A DNA stretch of 64,000 nt from Phycisphaerales bacterium (GTDB lineage Bacteria; Planctomycetota; Phycisphaerae; Phycisphaerales; UBA1924), in the NCBI GenBank assembly GCA_007693785.1, contig RECY01000015.1:45332-109331 (forward strand), written 5' to 3'. Positions 1 to 8,708 of this stretch are shown here, one piece after another. The notes under the pieces are model-generated. The model did not search any database. It saw only the letters and a list, made by a program, of their open reading frames with translations, and was not told the DNA's origin. How positions within the stretch are numbered: position 1 is the stretch's first letter; the number at the start of each line of letters is the position of its first letter. Both the position numbers and the translations under genes were made by a program.

Positions 1-1122
1 GCGCCCCGTCTCGCTCGCGACCGGGTCGAACGCCCGGATCGTCGCGCCACGCTCGGCCGCCATCTTCATCAGGTCCAGCGCCGGCGCCTCCCGCACGTCA
101 TCCGTCCGCGGCTTGAACGCGATCCCCCAGAACGCCAGCGTCTTCCCCTGCAACCCCCCGCGGCTCTCGTAATGCGCCGCGATCTTCTCGAAGAACAGCA
201 CCCGCTGGCGCTGGTTCACCTCGTGCACGCTCCGCGAGAGCTGCGCCTCGAACCCGATCGCCTCCCCCATCCCGATCACGGCCTTGGTGTCCTTCGGGAA
301 GCAGCTCCCCCCGTACCCCAGCCCCGGGTACAGGAATTTGTTCCCGATGCGGCTGTCCGAGCACATCCCCTCACGCACGCGGTTGATATTCGCCCCGTAC
401 CGCTCGCACAGGTTCGCCATCTCGTTGATGAAGCTGATCTTCGTCGCCAGGAAGTTGTTGCTCGAGTACTTCACCATCTCGCTCGACGGGATGTCCATGA
501 TGAAGATCGGGTGCCCGTTCCGCGTGAACGGCTCGTAGATCTCGCGGAACATCCGCCCCGCCGGGTTGTCCGGGTTCTCGTGATCCTCGACGCCGCAGAC
601 CACGCGGTCGGGCCGCAGAAAGTCCGTCACCGCGTCGCCCTCTTTCAAAAACTCCGGGTTGTTGCCGACGTGGAACGGGATGTCCTTGCCGACCTTCGCC
701 CGGATCCGGTCCCGCACCGCGAGCGTCGTCCCCACCGGCACCGTGCTCTTGACCACCACCGTCTTCGCCTTCTGCTTCGGCCCGAGTTCGATCAGCACGT
801 CCGCGATCTCGTCGGCCGCCTGAAAAACATACTTCAGATCCGCCCGACCGTCCTCGCCGCTGGGCGTGCCGACGCAGATGAAAACCATGTCCGCGTCGCG
901 ATAGGCCTTCTGCTTGTCGAGCGTGTACACCAGCCGACCGGCCGCCGCGTTCTTGACCATCAGCTCGGTCAGCCCGGGCTCATAGATCGGGCACTCGCCC
1001 CGTTCGAGCTTCTCGATCTTCTTCGGGTCGACGTCGAGGCAGGTGACGTGGACGCCCGTGTTCGCGAAGCAGACGCCCGTGACCAGGCCCACGTACCCCG
1101 TTCCGACCATGGTCAGTCGCAT
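1..1122 (-). CDS. ugd: UDP-glucose 6-dehydrogenase family protein, C-terminus beyond window
   Basis: NAD-dependent nucleotide-sugar dehydrogenase, which oxidises a UDP- or GDP-sugar to the uronic acid for polysaccharide synthesis in the cytoplasm. Visible are the Rossmann motif GTGYVG (residues 7-12), a KSTVPVGTT segment, NNPEFLKEG, and the catalytic-cysteine motif GGSCFPKDT with Cys274. 374 codons are present and the frame is still open at base 1, so roughly the last 60 residues of a typical ~440-residue enzyme are missing. The ATG at 1122 is preceded by GAGGAG about 8 nt upstream. It is divergent from the methyltransferase gene. UDP-glucose is the likeliest substrate, but GDP-mannose or UDP-ManNAc dehydrogenases share these motifs. 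Confidence 0.88.
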   Translation of the reverse strand, partial: MRLTMVGTGYVGLVTGVCFANTGVHVTCLDVDPKKIEKLERGECPIYEPGLTELMVKNAAAGRLVYTLDKQKAYRDADMVFICVGTPSGEDGRADLKYVFQAADEIADVLIELGPKQKAKTVVVKSTVPVGTTLAVRDRIRAKVGKDIPFHVGNNPEFLKEGDAVTDFLRPDRVVCGVEDHENPDNPAGRMFREIYEPFTRNGHPIFIMDIPSSEMVKYSSNNFLATKISFINEMANLCERYGANINRVREGMCSDSRIGNKFLYPGLGYGGSCFPKDTKAVIGMGEAIGFEAQLSRSVHEVNQRQRVLFFEKIAAHYESRGGLQGKTLAFWGIAFKPRTDDVREAPALDLMKMAAERGATIRAFDPVASETGR

Positions 1123-1250
1123 GACAATCGCTCCTCGCTCGCGGCGTGCTCCGAGCCCCGGGCCCGCGACCCGCGCGCGGCCTTTCCCCCCGGGCGGGCA
1201 TCGTACGCCCCACCCCCCGCGCCCGTTCGCGCTCGCGTACACTCCGCCCC

Positions 1251-2204
1251 ATGCCACCAGCCACCAAGACCAGCCGTGCCCCCAAGCTCACCGCCAAGAC
1301 CGCCGACAAACACACGCTCTACGAGCTCGCCGTTCAGAACGTCGAGGCAGAGATCGATTTCGTCGACGACACCTACAAGACGCTCCGCGGCAAGGCCGCC
1401 CGCACGCTCCGCGAGGACTTCTGCGGGACCGGCAACACCAGCTGCGAGTGGGTCCGTCGGCGTAAGACCAACACCGCGACCGGGCTCGATATCGACAAGC
1501 CCACCCTCACCTGGGGCAAGGCGAAGAATGTCGCCAAGCTCCCCGCGGAGGCCCGGAGCCGCGTTCAGCTCCTCCAGCGGGACGTCCTCACCCCCGGCGA
1601 CGCCGCGGGGACCGACATCGTCCTCGCGATGAACTTCAGCTACTGGCTTTTCCGCAAGCGCAGCGAGCTGCTCGCCTACTACAAGGCTGTCCTGGAGTCC
1701 CTGCCCGAGCACGGCGTCTTCATGCTCGACCACTACGGCGGCTGGGAATCCATGAAGGAAGTTGTCGAGGACCGCGAGGTCGAAACACCCGACGGGCAAA
1801 CGTTTACGTACGTCTGGGAGCAGGCCCGCTACGCCCCGGTCTCGGGCGATATGGACTGCCGCATCTCCTTCCGCTTCGAAGACGGCACCGAGCTCACCGA
1901 CGCCTTCAGCTACACCTGGCGACTCTGGACCCTGCCCGAGGTCCGCGACCTGCTCGACGACGCGGGGTTTGAGCGGGTGACCGTCTATTGGGAAGGGGCC
2001 GAGGAGATCGACGAGGACGAGCACGAGGACGCCGAGGAGGACGAAGACATCGAAGTCGGCGGCAACGGCATCTTCGAGCCCACCGAGGACGGCGAGGCCG
2101 ACCCCGCCTTCATCAGCTACATCGTCGCCGAAAAACGCGCGATGCCGCCCAAAGGCGCGAAGCCGAAGGGTGGCAAGGGGACGAAGAGCAAAAGCCGCAA
2201 GTAG
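1251..2204 (+). CDS. class I SAM-dependent methyltransferase
   Basis: 317-residue cytoplasmic methyltransferase of unknown substrate. The glycine-rich SAM-binding loop is visible as EDFCGTGNTS near residues 48-57, followed by a motif-II-like GLDID and a Rossmann-type alternation of strands and helices; NFSYWLF and LDHYGGWESM follow. An acidic stretch of Glu/Asp near residues 248-267 and a Lys/Gly-rich C-terminal tail (PPKGAKPKGG onward) are low-complexity additions to the fold. The ATG at 1251 is chosen because the frame upstream of it is Arg/Pro-rich and antisense-like. The family (generic methyltransferase domain) is clear; the substrate cannot be read from the sequence. Confidence 0.82.
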   Translation: MPPATKTSRAPKLTAKTADKHTLYELAVQNVEAEIDFVDDTYKTLRGKAARTLREDFCGTGNTSCEWVRRRKTNTATGLDIDKPTLTWGKAKNVAKLPAEARSRVQLLQRDVLTPGDAAGTDIVLAMNFSYWLFRKRSELLAYYKAVLESLPEHGVFMLDHYGGWESMKEVVEDREVETPDGQTFTYVWEQARYAPVSGDMDCRISFRFEDGTELTDAFSYTWRLWTLPEVRDLLDDAGFERVTVYWEGAEEIDEDEHEDAEEDEDIEVGGNGIFEPTEDGEADPAFISYIVAEKRAMPPKGAKPKGGKGTKSKSRK

Positions 2205-2213
2205 CGGTGGGCA

Positions 2214-2300
2214 AGCCATCAGCCATCAGGGATCAGCCATCAGACCCGGCATCGAGCCCCCCCGCCGCCCTTGATGGCTGATCGCCGATCCCCGATGGCT
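2214..2300. repeat. imperfect inverted repeat built from GCCATCAG units
   Basis: The left part repeats GCCATCAG three times (2215-2243). The right part (2272-2300) contains TGATGGCTGATC and CGATGGCT, which are near-perfect reverse complements of the left part. Together they can fold into a long hairpin between the methyltransferase and polyprenyl synthase genes. No T-run follows, so it is more likely an intergenic repeat than a terminator. Confidence 0.6.
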
Positions 2301-2321
2301 CTCCCCCTCCCCGGAGCCCCT

Positions 2322-3386
2322 ATGCGAGGCGTGCTGGACATCCCCGCCGAATTCGAGCCCGTGCAGGACAGCGTCGTCCGTGCGCTCGAACGCGTCGCGG
2401 AGCTGTTCGACCGCGAGCTCGAGAGCGACCTCCCCCCCGTCGCCCAGCTCACCAGCCACGTTGGGCGGTACCGGGGCAAGATGCTCCGACCGACCCTTGC
2501 CGTCCTCAGCGGGCTGGCGGCCCGGGGCGAGCGCGAGCCGCCCCGCGAGCTCCCGAACGACTTGGTGACCGTCGCAGCCGTCGCCGAGATGGTCCACATG
2601 GCGACCCTTGTCCACGACGACGTGCTCGATGAGGCCGACGTCCGCCGACGCGGCGAGACCGTCAACCGCCTCCGCGGGAACGAGGCCGCCGTGATTCTGG
2701 GCGACTACCTCATCGCGGCCGCCTTCCGCCTCTGCTCCACCGTCCGCGATCGGCGGGCCGCCCTCGACGTCGGGCGCACGAGCATGGATATGTGCGCGGG
2801 CGAGCTCCTCCAGCTCCACCACCGCCACGACCTCGCCCTCGACGAAGCGACCTACCTCGAGATCCTCCAGCGCAAGACCGGGGCCCTCGTCGGCTGCGCC
2901 TGCGTGCTCGGCAGGCGGGCCGGGCGCGAGGATTTGCCCGAGAACGGGCCCGACGACCGGCCCGACGACCAGGGCGAGGCGTACGACCACGCCTTCCGCA
3001 CCTTCGGTCACGCGCTCGGCGTCGCCTTCCAGATCCAGGACGACCTGCTCGACCTCATGGGCGACGAGGCCGTCGTCGGCAAGAGCGTCGGCAAGGACCT
3101 GGAAAAGGGGAAGCTGACGCTCCCGATGATCCACCACCTCGCCCGGGCCGAGCCGACTGAGCGGGGCCGAGCGCTCCGCCTGCTGGAGTCGGCCCCGAGC
3201 GACCCGGCCTCGGCGGCTGTGGCGCTCCGTCACGCGTTGGAAGGGACGGGGTCGATCGCGTTCGCGCGCGCGGAAGCCGAGCGTCTTGCCGCTGAGGCCG
3301 CCCGGGCCCTCGATCCGCTCCCGGACACCCCCGCCCGGGGCGTGCTCCGCCTGATGGCTGCCGCAGCCGTCGAACGCCCCTTCTGA
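2322..3386 (+). CDS. polyprenyl diphosphate synthase (trans-isoprenyl type)
   Basis: 354-residue enzyme that condenses isopentenyl diphosphate onto an allylic diphosphate, probably making the octaprenyl/heptaprenyl side chain for quinones or the C15-C20 precursors. The first Asp-rich motif is DDVLDEAD (residues 99-106, within LVHDDVLDEADVRR) and the second is QIQDDLLD, followed by GKSVGKDLEKGKLTLP, all diagnostic of the family. The ATG at 2322 is preferred because GGAG lies 5 nt upstream; a TTG at 2271 and an ATG at 2286 are in frame but have no such site and lie in the repeat. Chain length cannot be decided by eye. The presence of mqnC elsewhere in the window would fit a menaquinone side-chain role. 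Confidence 0.88.
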   Translation: MRGVLDIPAEFEPVQDSVVRALERVAELFDRELESDLPPVAQLTSHVGRYRGKMLRPTLAVLSGLAARGEREPPRELPNDLVTVAAVAEMVHMATLVHDDVLDEADVRRRGETVNRLRGNEAAVILGDYLIAAAFRLCSTVRDRRAALDVGRTSMDMCAGELLQLHHRHDLALDEATYLEILQRKTGALVGCACVLGRRAGREDLPENGPDDRPDDQGEAYDHAFRTFGHALGVAFQIQDDLLDLMGDEAVVGKSVGKDLEKGKLTLPMIHHLARAEPTERGRALRLLESAPSDPASAAVALRHALEGTGSIAFARAEAERLAAEAARALDPLPDTPARGVLRLMAAAAVERPF

Positions 3387-3642
3387 CCCCTCGATGAGAG
3401 AGCCCGACCGGGTAGACGCAAAAATCCACCCCGAATCCCCGTGTGAAGGTGGCCCGAACGGCTGAGACTGAATATCAATTCCCGTCAGCCCGCAGGAACT
3501 CCTGCCGAACCGGAACCGCAGGGCGGTGCTCACCGACGTGATCTGCCCAATGATGCCCTTTAAGACGGACTTTTGGGTCTTGAATACACTGCCGCTGTCC
3601 AGATCGCTCCGTCACCGCCAGCCGAATCGGGTGTTGCCTGTG

Positions 3643-4584
3643 ATGACACACGCTTCTGAAACACGCTGTCCGAACCCCGCCCGCGTGGGCCGATGCCCGG
3701 TCCGTCGAGCGTTCACGCTCATCGAGTTGCTGGTGGTCGTTGCGATCATCGCGCTCTTGATCGGGATCCTGCTCCCGGCGCTCAGCAGCGCGCGGTCGAG
3801 CGCTCGGACTGTCCGCGAGATGGCGGCGGCCCAGCAGCTCATGATCGCCTACACCCTGTACGCCAACGACTTCAACGGCTCGGTGATCCAGGGCACGCTC
3901 CCGGGCGACATGGTCGCCGTCCCCGGGCGGGCGCCGCGGAGCGGGCAATCGGTCGTGCGGAACGAGCTCGGGGAGCAGATCGGCGGGCTCACGGCTCAGC
4001 GCTACCCGTGGCGACTCGCCCCGTATTTCGACTACGACTTCCGCGGGATGTACGACGACGACCGGTTCATCGACAGCCTGCGGCGCGACGCCACCGGGCC
4101 GACGCCGGAGTATTACCTGAGCCTCTTCCCGCTCCTCGGGATCAACGCCGACTTCGTCGGCGGGAGCGAGCTGACCCTCGGGCGCACCTTCCGCAACCGC
4201 TACGGCGACGTCCACGTCCGTCGCATTGATCAGCCCCGACGCCCCGACCGTCTGATCACCTTCGCCTCGGCCCGGACCGACGCCTTCTGGTATCAACGGT
4301 TCGACCTGACCCGCCCCGCCGGGTGGTATGAGGTGCTCAGCCCGAACCTCACCGGCCCCACCGTCGGCCCGACGGGCGCCCGGCGCGCCAGCGCCTACAA
4401 CCCCGACGCCCCCAGCCCCCGCACCAACTCGGGCAACGTCGACCTGCGTCACGCCCGCACTCACGCCGTCGCCGCGATGATTGATGGGCACGCCGCCACG
4501 CTCGACTGGGAACAGCTCGGCGACATGACCCGATGGAGCGACCAAGCGACCACGCCCGACTGGTACGCGACGCCGCGCAACTGA
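3643..4584 (+). CDS. prepilin-type N-terminal methylation protein (type II secretion/type IV pilin-like)
   Basis: 313-residue protein with a class III (prepilin) signal: FTLIELLVVVAIIALLIGIL starts at residue 24, after a basic leader ending RRA, with Glu at mature position 5. Prepilin peptidase would cleave before Phe24, leaving an N-terminal hydrophobic helix and an extracytoplasmic domain of about 270 residues. Planctomycetes carry many such pseudopilins, usually of unknown substrate. The ATG at 3643 is used; in-frame GTG codons upstream (3526, 3631) have no better ribosome site. It stands alone: the 256 bp upstream hold no gene, and a TACACT box near 3587 may be a -10 element. Confidence 0.85.
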   Translation: MTHASETRCPNPARVGRCPVRRAFTLIELLVVVAIIALLIGILLPALSSARSSARTVREMAAAQQLMIAYTLYANDFNGSVIQGTLPGDMVAVPGRAPRSGQSVVRNELGEQIGGLTAQRYPWRLAPYFDYDFRGMYDDDRFIDSLRRDATGPTPEYYLSLFPLLGINADFVGGSELTLGRTFRNRYGDVHVRRIDQPRRPDRLITFASARTDAFWYQRFDLTRPAGWYEVLSPNLTGPTVGPTGARRASAYNPDAPSPRTNSGNVDLRHARTHAVAAMIDGHAATLDWEQLGDMTRWSDQATTPDWYATPRN

Positions 4585-4631
4585 TCGCGACGCCGCCCCC
4601 TGCCGCCCGCGCTTGAATCCACGCAAGCATA

Positions 4632-4666
4632 AAGCCGCGTCGCCCTGAACGGGACCGACGCGGCTT
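4632..4666. terminator. hairpin between convergent genes
   Basis: Perfect 11-bp stem AAGCCGCGTCG / CGACGCGGCTT with a 13-nt loop, placed between the prepilin gene (+) and the heme oxygenase gene (-). Only short T stretches follow on either strand, so it is a plausible but weak bidirectional terminator. Confidence 0.6.
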
Positions 4667-4690
4667 GATCGTTTCGGACATCCGCGATGA

Positions 4691-5341
4691 TTACGGGCGG
4701 CCGGCCCCGGCGGGGGCTTCGATCCCGTGCTTGGCGGCCATCGCGTCGAACATCGCGATCATCCCCTCGAACATCGCGTTGGCGCCATCGAGAATCGCGT
4801 CCTGCTCCGCCTGCGAGAAGTCGGCCTCGGTCATCGCGTCCTTGAACGCGGCCCACTTGGCGGGCTGCTCGTCGCCGTAGGGGTCGAGATAGCGGTCGCC
4901 CTTGCCCGGCTCGAGCCCGTACGCCGGGCGGACGGCCTTCACGATGAACCGGTTCCCGTTGTTGCTCCCCTCCAGCACGTAGTGCGCCCCGAGCAGGAAC
5001 AACGGGCGCTGCGACGCCTCGGCGTGGAACTTGTCGATCAGGTCGTTGGTCGGCGCGAGCCCGTCCGGCTCGGTCGAGCCGCCGAAGTGGGCGAGGTCGT
5101 CCAGCAGGTACGGCTCCTGGTACTGCTCCGGACGCACCACCTTCGCCACACGCTCGTCCTTGTCAACCAGCTTCGCCAGGTGCTTCTCGAGCGCCCGGTG
5201 GACGAGCAGCATCTGCCCCAGGTGCTCGGCGTACTGATCGGCCGGGAGCTTGCCGCGGACGATCGCCGCCTGAAGCGGGTGACGCTCCGCACGCTGGTGC
5301 AACGGCCAGGTCTTCTCTTTCAACGTTTCCATCACGGACAT
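4691..5341 (-). CDS. biliverdin-producing heme oxygenase-like protein
   Basis: 216-residue all-helical protein resembling heme oxygenase, which opens heme to biliverdin, CO and iron in the cytoplasm. The proximal-ligand motif LHQRAE gives His15, and a distal-helix-like motif VLEGSNNGNRFI is present near residues 130-141. The length fits the family. The ATG at 5341 has AGGAG about 9 nt upstream (5' of it the frame is an artefact). It is divergent from tyrS with ~140 bp between starts and convergent with the prepilin gene. A related TenA/PqqC-type fold without heme activity is the alternative, but LHxxAE favours heme oxygenase. Confidence 0.75.
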   Translation of the reverse strand: MSVMETLKEKTWPLHQRAERHPLQAAIVRGKLPADQYAEHLGQMLLVHRALEKHLAKLVDKDERVAKVVRPEQYQEPYLLDDLAHFGGSTEPDGLAPTNDLIDKFHAEASQRPLFLLGAHYVLEGSNNGNRFIVKAVRPAYGLEPGKGDRYLDPYGDEQPAKWAAFKDAMTEADFSQAEQDAILDGANAMFEGMIAMFDAMAAKHGIEAPAGAGRP

Positions 5342-5480
5342 GGCCGATTCTCCTGCGGGCGAGGGGAGGGGCGAGGCAACTGGCGCTCCTGCGCCGTGCA
5401 CAGCCTTCGTGGCTTCATCGTAGGAACACCCGGGGAAAGGGTCGAGATTCCCTCCCCGGGACGCCCCTATCCTGCGCCCC

Positions 5481-7121
5481 ATGAGCGCCACAAGCCCAGA
5501 TCGGACCGATTTCCTCGAAGAACTCCGCTGGCGGGGCCTGCTGCATCAGGCGACCGACGAATCGGGGCTGCAGCAGCACCTCGCTGAGGGCACGAGACGG
5601 GCGTATTGCGGCTTTGATCCTACGGCCGACAGCCTGACGATCGGCAACCTCGTCCCGATCATCACCCTCGTCCACTTCGCCCGGGCCGGGCACGAGCCCG
5701 TCGTCGTCATGGGCGGCGGGACGGGACTGATCGGCGACCCCAGCGGCAAGAGCGCCGAGCGCCAGCTTCGGACGCCGGAGGAAGTCGCCGCCAACGTTGA
5801 GAAGCAGCGCGACATCTTCCGGCGCGTCTTCGAGAACGCGGGCCTCCCCGAACCGACCATCCGCAACAACTACGAATGGCTCAAAGAGCTCTCCTTCATC
5901 GACGTGCTCCGCGACGTCGGCAAGCACTTCAGCGTCAACATGATGATTCATAAAGAATCGGTTAAAGAACGCCTGCACAACCGCGAGCAGGGCATCAGCT
6001 ACACCGAGTTCAGCTACATGATTCTTCAGGCGTACGATTATTTAAAACTTTATCGTGATGAGCATGACGGCGGATGGATTACACTGCAAATTGGCGGAAG
6101 TGATCAATGGGGAAACATTGTATCCGGGATTGATCTGATTAAAAAATTTGGCCAATCGCTGTCTTTCGATATTATGTTTAATAAGCACCCAAACGCAGAC
6201 TTTGGCGAAAACCCCAATACGATTCTTGACAAATACGACGAATCCTCAAGAGTGAAGATAGAGACGTACAGGGAGGCTGGCGGCTGGGGCTTTCTTGAAT
6301 ATCCAAAAATAAAGCGCGACCTAATCGAAAAATACCGAGAATCCGGCTATGATCTATCTAGAATTCTTGATCCAGATGACGAAGAAGCGCAATTGGTTCA
6401 AAAGAATTTTAATGAAGATTTGAACAGGCTGTACCTCAAGAGAGAAGGTTGGTCAGGCGCCTTCGGCCTCACCGTCCCCCTCGTCACCAAAGCCGACGGC
6501 GGGAAGTTCGGCAAGACCGAATCCGGCGCGGTCTGGCTGACCGCGCCGGTGGATGCGGACGCGGACGAGGCGCGGGCCCGTCGCACCAGCGCGTTCGCGA
6601 TGCACCAGTTCTGGCTCAACACGGCCGATGCCGACGTGGTCCGGTTCCTCAAGGTCTTCACGCTGCTCCCGCGTGCGGAGATCGAGCGCCTCGAGGCCGA
6701 GCACGCCGAGGCCCCGCACAAGCGGGCCGCACAGCGGGCGCTGGCGCATCACGCGACGGCCCTGGTCCACGGGGAGGACGAGGCCCACGCCGCCGAAGCG
6801 GCGGCCGCCGCCCTCTTCTCCGGCGACGTGCGCGCGCTCCCGAAGCAAACCCTCTTCGACGCGATGGGCGAGGCGCCGTCCTCAAACCACGCCAAGGGCG
6901 AGCTGGCGGGCGAGGGCGTGGCGCTGCTCGACGTGCTGATCGGCACCGGGCTCGCCAAGAGCAAACGCGAGGCGCGGGAGTTCCTCGAAGGCGGGTCGGT
7001 ATCGGTCAACGGCGAAAAGGCCGGGGCGGATCGGCGGCTCACCGAGGCCGACCTGCTCCACGGCGAAGCGATCGCCCTCCGACGCGGGAAGAAGCAGTGG
7101 CACCTGACGCGGTGGGCGTGA
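5481..7121 (+). CDS. tyrS: tyrosyl-tRNA synthetase with internal insertion in an AT-rich patch
   Basis: 546-residue class I synthetase that charges tRNA-Tyr. Visible are YCGFDPTADSLTIGN (HIGH-type site, residues 42-56), GDPSGKSAER, GISYTEFSYMILQAYD, GGSDQWGN (205-212), the KMSKS-type KFGKT (342-346), and a C-terminal S4 RNA-binding domain near residues 480-546. The usual length is ~400-425. The extra ~105 residues (about 223-327) sit between SGIDLIKK and FGLTVPLVTK, where ordinary enzymes have only a few residues. DNA from ~6021 to ~6456 is only ~33-40 % GC in counted lines and uses ATA, CTA and TTA-rich codons, unlike the rest. The frame stays open, so the protein may be functional; an assembly chimera is possible but less likely because both joins fall within conserved motifs. 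Confidence 0.93.
   Translation: MSATSPDRTDFLEELRWRGLLHQATDESGLQQHLAEGTRRAYCGFDPTADSLTIGNLVPIITLVHFARAGHEPVVVMGGGTGLIGDPSGKSAERQLRTPEEVAANVEKQRDIFRRVFENAGLPEPTIRNNYEWLKELSFIDVLRDVGKHFSVNMMIHKESVKERLHNREQGISYTEFSYMILQAYDYLKLYRDEHDGGWITLQIGGSDQWGNIVSGIDLIKKFGQSLSFDIMFNKHPNADFGENPNTILDKYDESSRVKIETYREAGGWGFLEYPKIKRDLIEKYRESGYDLSRILDPDDEEAQLVQKNFNEDLNRLYLKREGWSGAFGLTVPLVTKADGGKFGKTESGAVWLTAPVDADADEARARRTSAFAMHQFWLNTADADVVRFLKVFTLLPRAEIERLEAEHAEAPHKRAAQRALAHHATALVHGEDEAHAAEAAAAALFSGDVRALPKQTLFDAMGEAPSSNHAKGELAGEGVALLDVLIGTGLAKSKREAREFLEGGSVSVNGEKAGADRRLTEADLLHGEAIALRRGKKQWHLTRWA
6021..6456. other. AT-rich foreign-looking patch inside tyrS
   Basis: Three 60-bp lines counted in this stretch contain 20, 23 and 20 G/C (33-38 %), while sequence on either side is near 70 %. 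The change is abrupt at both ends, and a smaller AT-rich patch is visible at about 5944-5972. It encodes residues ~181-325 of TyrRS, covering the conserved GGSDQWGN region plus the extra segment. The pattern is what recombination with a low-GC tyrS donor would leave. Confidence 0.8.
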
Positions 7122-7194
7122 GCGGGCGCGGGGCTGCGGGCACAGGCCCGTCCCCCCGAGATGCCGAAGGCAAAGCCGAGCCGCTCAACAGAAG

Positions 7195-7998
7195 TTAGTC
7201 GTCGTCGCCTTCGTCGTCTTCGACGGTGTGTTCGCGCGGGCCGAAGAGGGCGGAGCCGACGCGGACGATGTTGGCGCCTTCTTCGATCGCGACCTCGTAG
7301 TCGCCGCTCATGCCCATGCTGAGCAGGTTGCACTTGCCCTCGCCGACGCCGGCCTTCTGGACGTCTTCGAGCAGGTCGCGGAGTCGGGCGAAGTGCGGGC
7401 GGGCGTCCTCTGGGTTGTCGCTATAGGGAGCCATGGTCATGAGCCCGCGGACGCGGAGCCCGACCATGGTGTCGATCTGCTCGCAGAGGGCGCGGGCGGC
7501 CGGGAGGAGGCAGCCGGACTTGCTTTCCTCGCCCGAGACGTTGACCTGGACGAGGACGTCGATCGCGCGGTCCTGCTTGGCGCCGATCGCGTGCAGGTCC
7601 TCCGCCAGACGCAGCGAATCGACCGTGTGGATCAGGCGGCAGAGCTCGACGGCCTTCTTCGCCTTGTTCCGCTGCACGTGCCCGATCATGTGCCATCGGA
7701 TCGGCTCGTCGCCGCCCACCCCGCCCGTCTCGCGCGAGGCGAGCGTCCGCCCCAGCACGCGACGGCGGGCCATGTGCTCGTCGAGCATCGCGACCCGCTG
7801 GAGCAGGTGCTGCACGCGGTTCTCGCCGAGATCCCGGTGCCCCATGTCGACCAGGGCCCGGACCTGCTCCGGGTCGGCGTACTTGGTCACCGCGACGGTC
7901 AAGACCCGCTCGCCGCGCCGCCCCGAACGGGCCAGGGCATCGTCGATGCGCTGCTTGACCTCGGTGTACCGGTCCGTCAACGTTGCTGCCGCGTGCAT
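7195..7998 (-). CDS. YggS/PLPBP-family pyridoxal phosphate-binding protein
   Basis: 267-residue homologue of YggS/PROSC, a PLP-carrying TIM-barrel protein involved in vitamin B6 homeostasis rather than a known reaction. The PLP lysine is in VAVTKY (Lys39). WHMIGHVQRNK, VNVSGEESKSG, GLMTMAPY and the closing LSMGMSGDYEVAIEEGANIVRVGSALFG match the family in order. An acidic C-terminal tail (EDDEGDDD) is added. The ATG at 7998 has AGGAGG about 5 nt upstream. It is divergent from the peroxiredoxin gene, and ~130 bp lie between the two starts. Confidence 0.92.
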   Translation of the reverse strand: MHAAATLTDRYTEVKQRIDDALARSGRRGERVLTVAVTKYADPEQVRALVDMGHRDLGENRVQHLLQRVAMLDEHMARRRVLGRTLASRETGGVGGDEPIRWHMIGHVQRNKAKKAVELCRLIHTVDSLRLAEDLHAIGAKQDRAIDVLVQVNVSGEESKSGCLLPAARALCEQIDTMVGLRVRGLMTMAPYSDNPEDARPHFARLRDLLEDVQKAGVGEGKCNLLSMGMSGDYEVAIEEGANIVRVGSALFGPREHTVEDDEGDDD

Positions 7999-8128
7999 TC
8001 GGCCTCCTGCCTTCCGGCGTTCACCCGCCCGGCGTCCCGGCTCGGACTCCGCCCGAACCCGCCCGCCAACGCCGTCCTCCCTAGCATAACCGCCTATTAC
8101 CGCGGCATCACCCGCAGGAGTTCTCCCC

Positions 8129-8614
8129 ATGCCCGACCCCGTTCCTCACGAAACCCCCATCCAGCCCGGCGCAGCCGCCCCCATCTTCACCCTCAAGACC
8201 CAGTCGAAAGCCGATTGGAGCCTTGAGGAGCACCTGAGCAAGGGCGACGTCGTCCTCTGCTTCTACCCGCTGGATTTCAGCCCCGTCTGCAGCACCGAGA
8301 TGAAGTGCATCACCGAGGACATGGACAAGTGGGCCAGCAAGGGTGCGACCGTCGTCGGCGTGAGCTGCGATAGCTTCTTCGTCCACGAAGCCTGGGCGCA
8401 GAGCCTCGGGCTGAAGCAGGACCTGCTCGCCGACATGCACCGCGAGGTCTGCAAGGCGTACGGGTTCTACTTCCCGGCGTTGAACGTCTCGAGCCGCGGC
8501 ACGGTCGTCATCGCCGGGGGCAACAGCCCGGACAAGGGCAAGGTCAAATGGGTCCAGGCCCGCGAGATCCCGCAGGCGATGAATCTCGACGAGATGCTGA
8601 CGGCGCTCGCCTGA
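8129..8614 (+). CDS. peroxiredoxin (AhpC/TSA family)
   Basis: 161-residue thiol peroxidase that reduces hydrogen peroxide or organic peroxides in the cytoplasm. The peroxidatic cysteine is Cys54 in the motif SPVCSTEM, and YPLDF upstream of it and the downstream VGVSCDS are usual for the family. There is no VCP-type resolving motif at the C-terminus, so it may work as a 1-Cys or atypical enzyme. The ATG at 8129 follows GGAG. The following ~95 bp are AT-rich and probably serve as promoter for the toxin-antitoxin pair. Confidence 0.88.
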   Translation: MPDPVPHETPIQPGAAAPIFTLKTQSKADWSLEEHLSKGDVVLCFYPLDFSPVCSTEMKCITEDMDKWASKGATVVGVSCDSFFVHEAWAQSLGLKQDLLADMHREVCKAYGFYFPALNVSSRGTVVIAGGNSPDKGKVKWVQAREIPQAMNLDEMLTALA

Positions 8615-8708
8615 TCCGAACAAAATACGATTGATAAAAACTGGTTATTTCTGGTGATTCACTGGATCATTTTCCGTTGATCGTTGTATATTTCTGTAGA
8701 AAAACACG
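8615..8708 (+). promoter_or_regulatory. AT-rich promoter/operator region of the toxin-antitoxin pair
   Basis: This spacer is much poorer in G/C than its surroundings. It contains TTGATA near 8631 with a GTGATT-like hexamer 17 nt on, a TATATT box near 8687, and a partially symmetric TGGTGATTCACTGG that could be an operator for the HTH antitoxin downstream. No single promoter can be chosen with confidence. Confidence 0.4.

Noticed and set aside
172..1632. 486-residue plus-strand frame
   Set aside because: It is antisense to the sugar dehydrogenase and has Arg/His/Pro-rich, non-protein-like content.
6021..6456. Intein or intron in tyrS
   Set aside because: No splice-type end residues (Cys/Ser start, HN end), frame continuous, and the patch includes normal TyrRS motif sequence.
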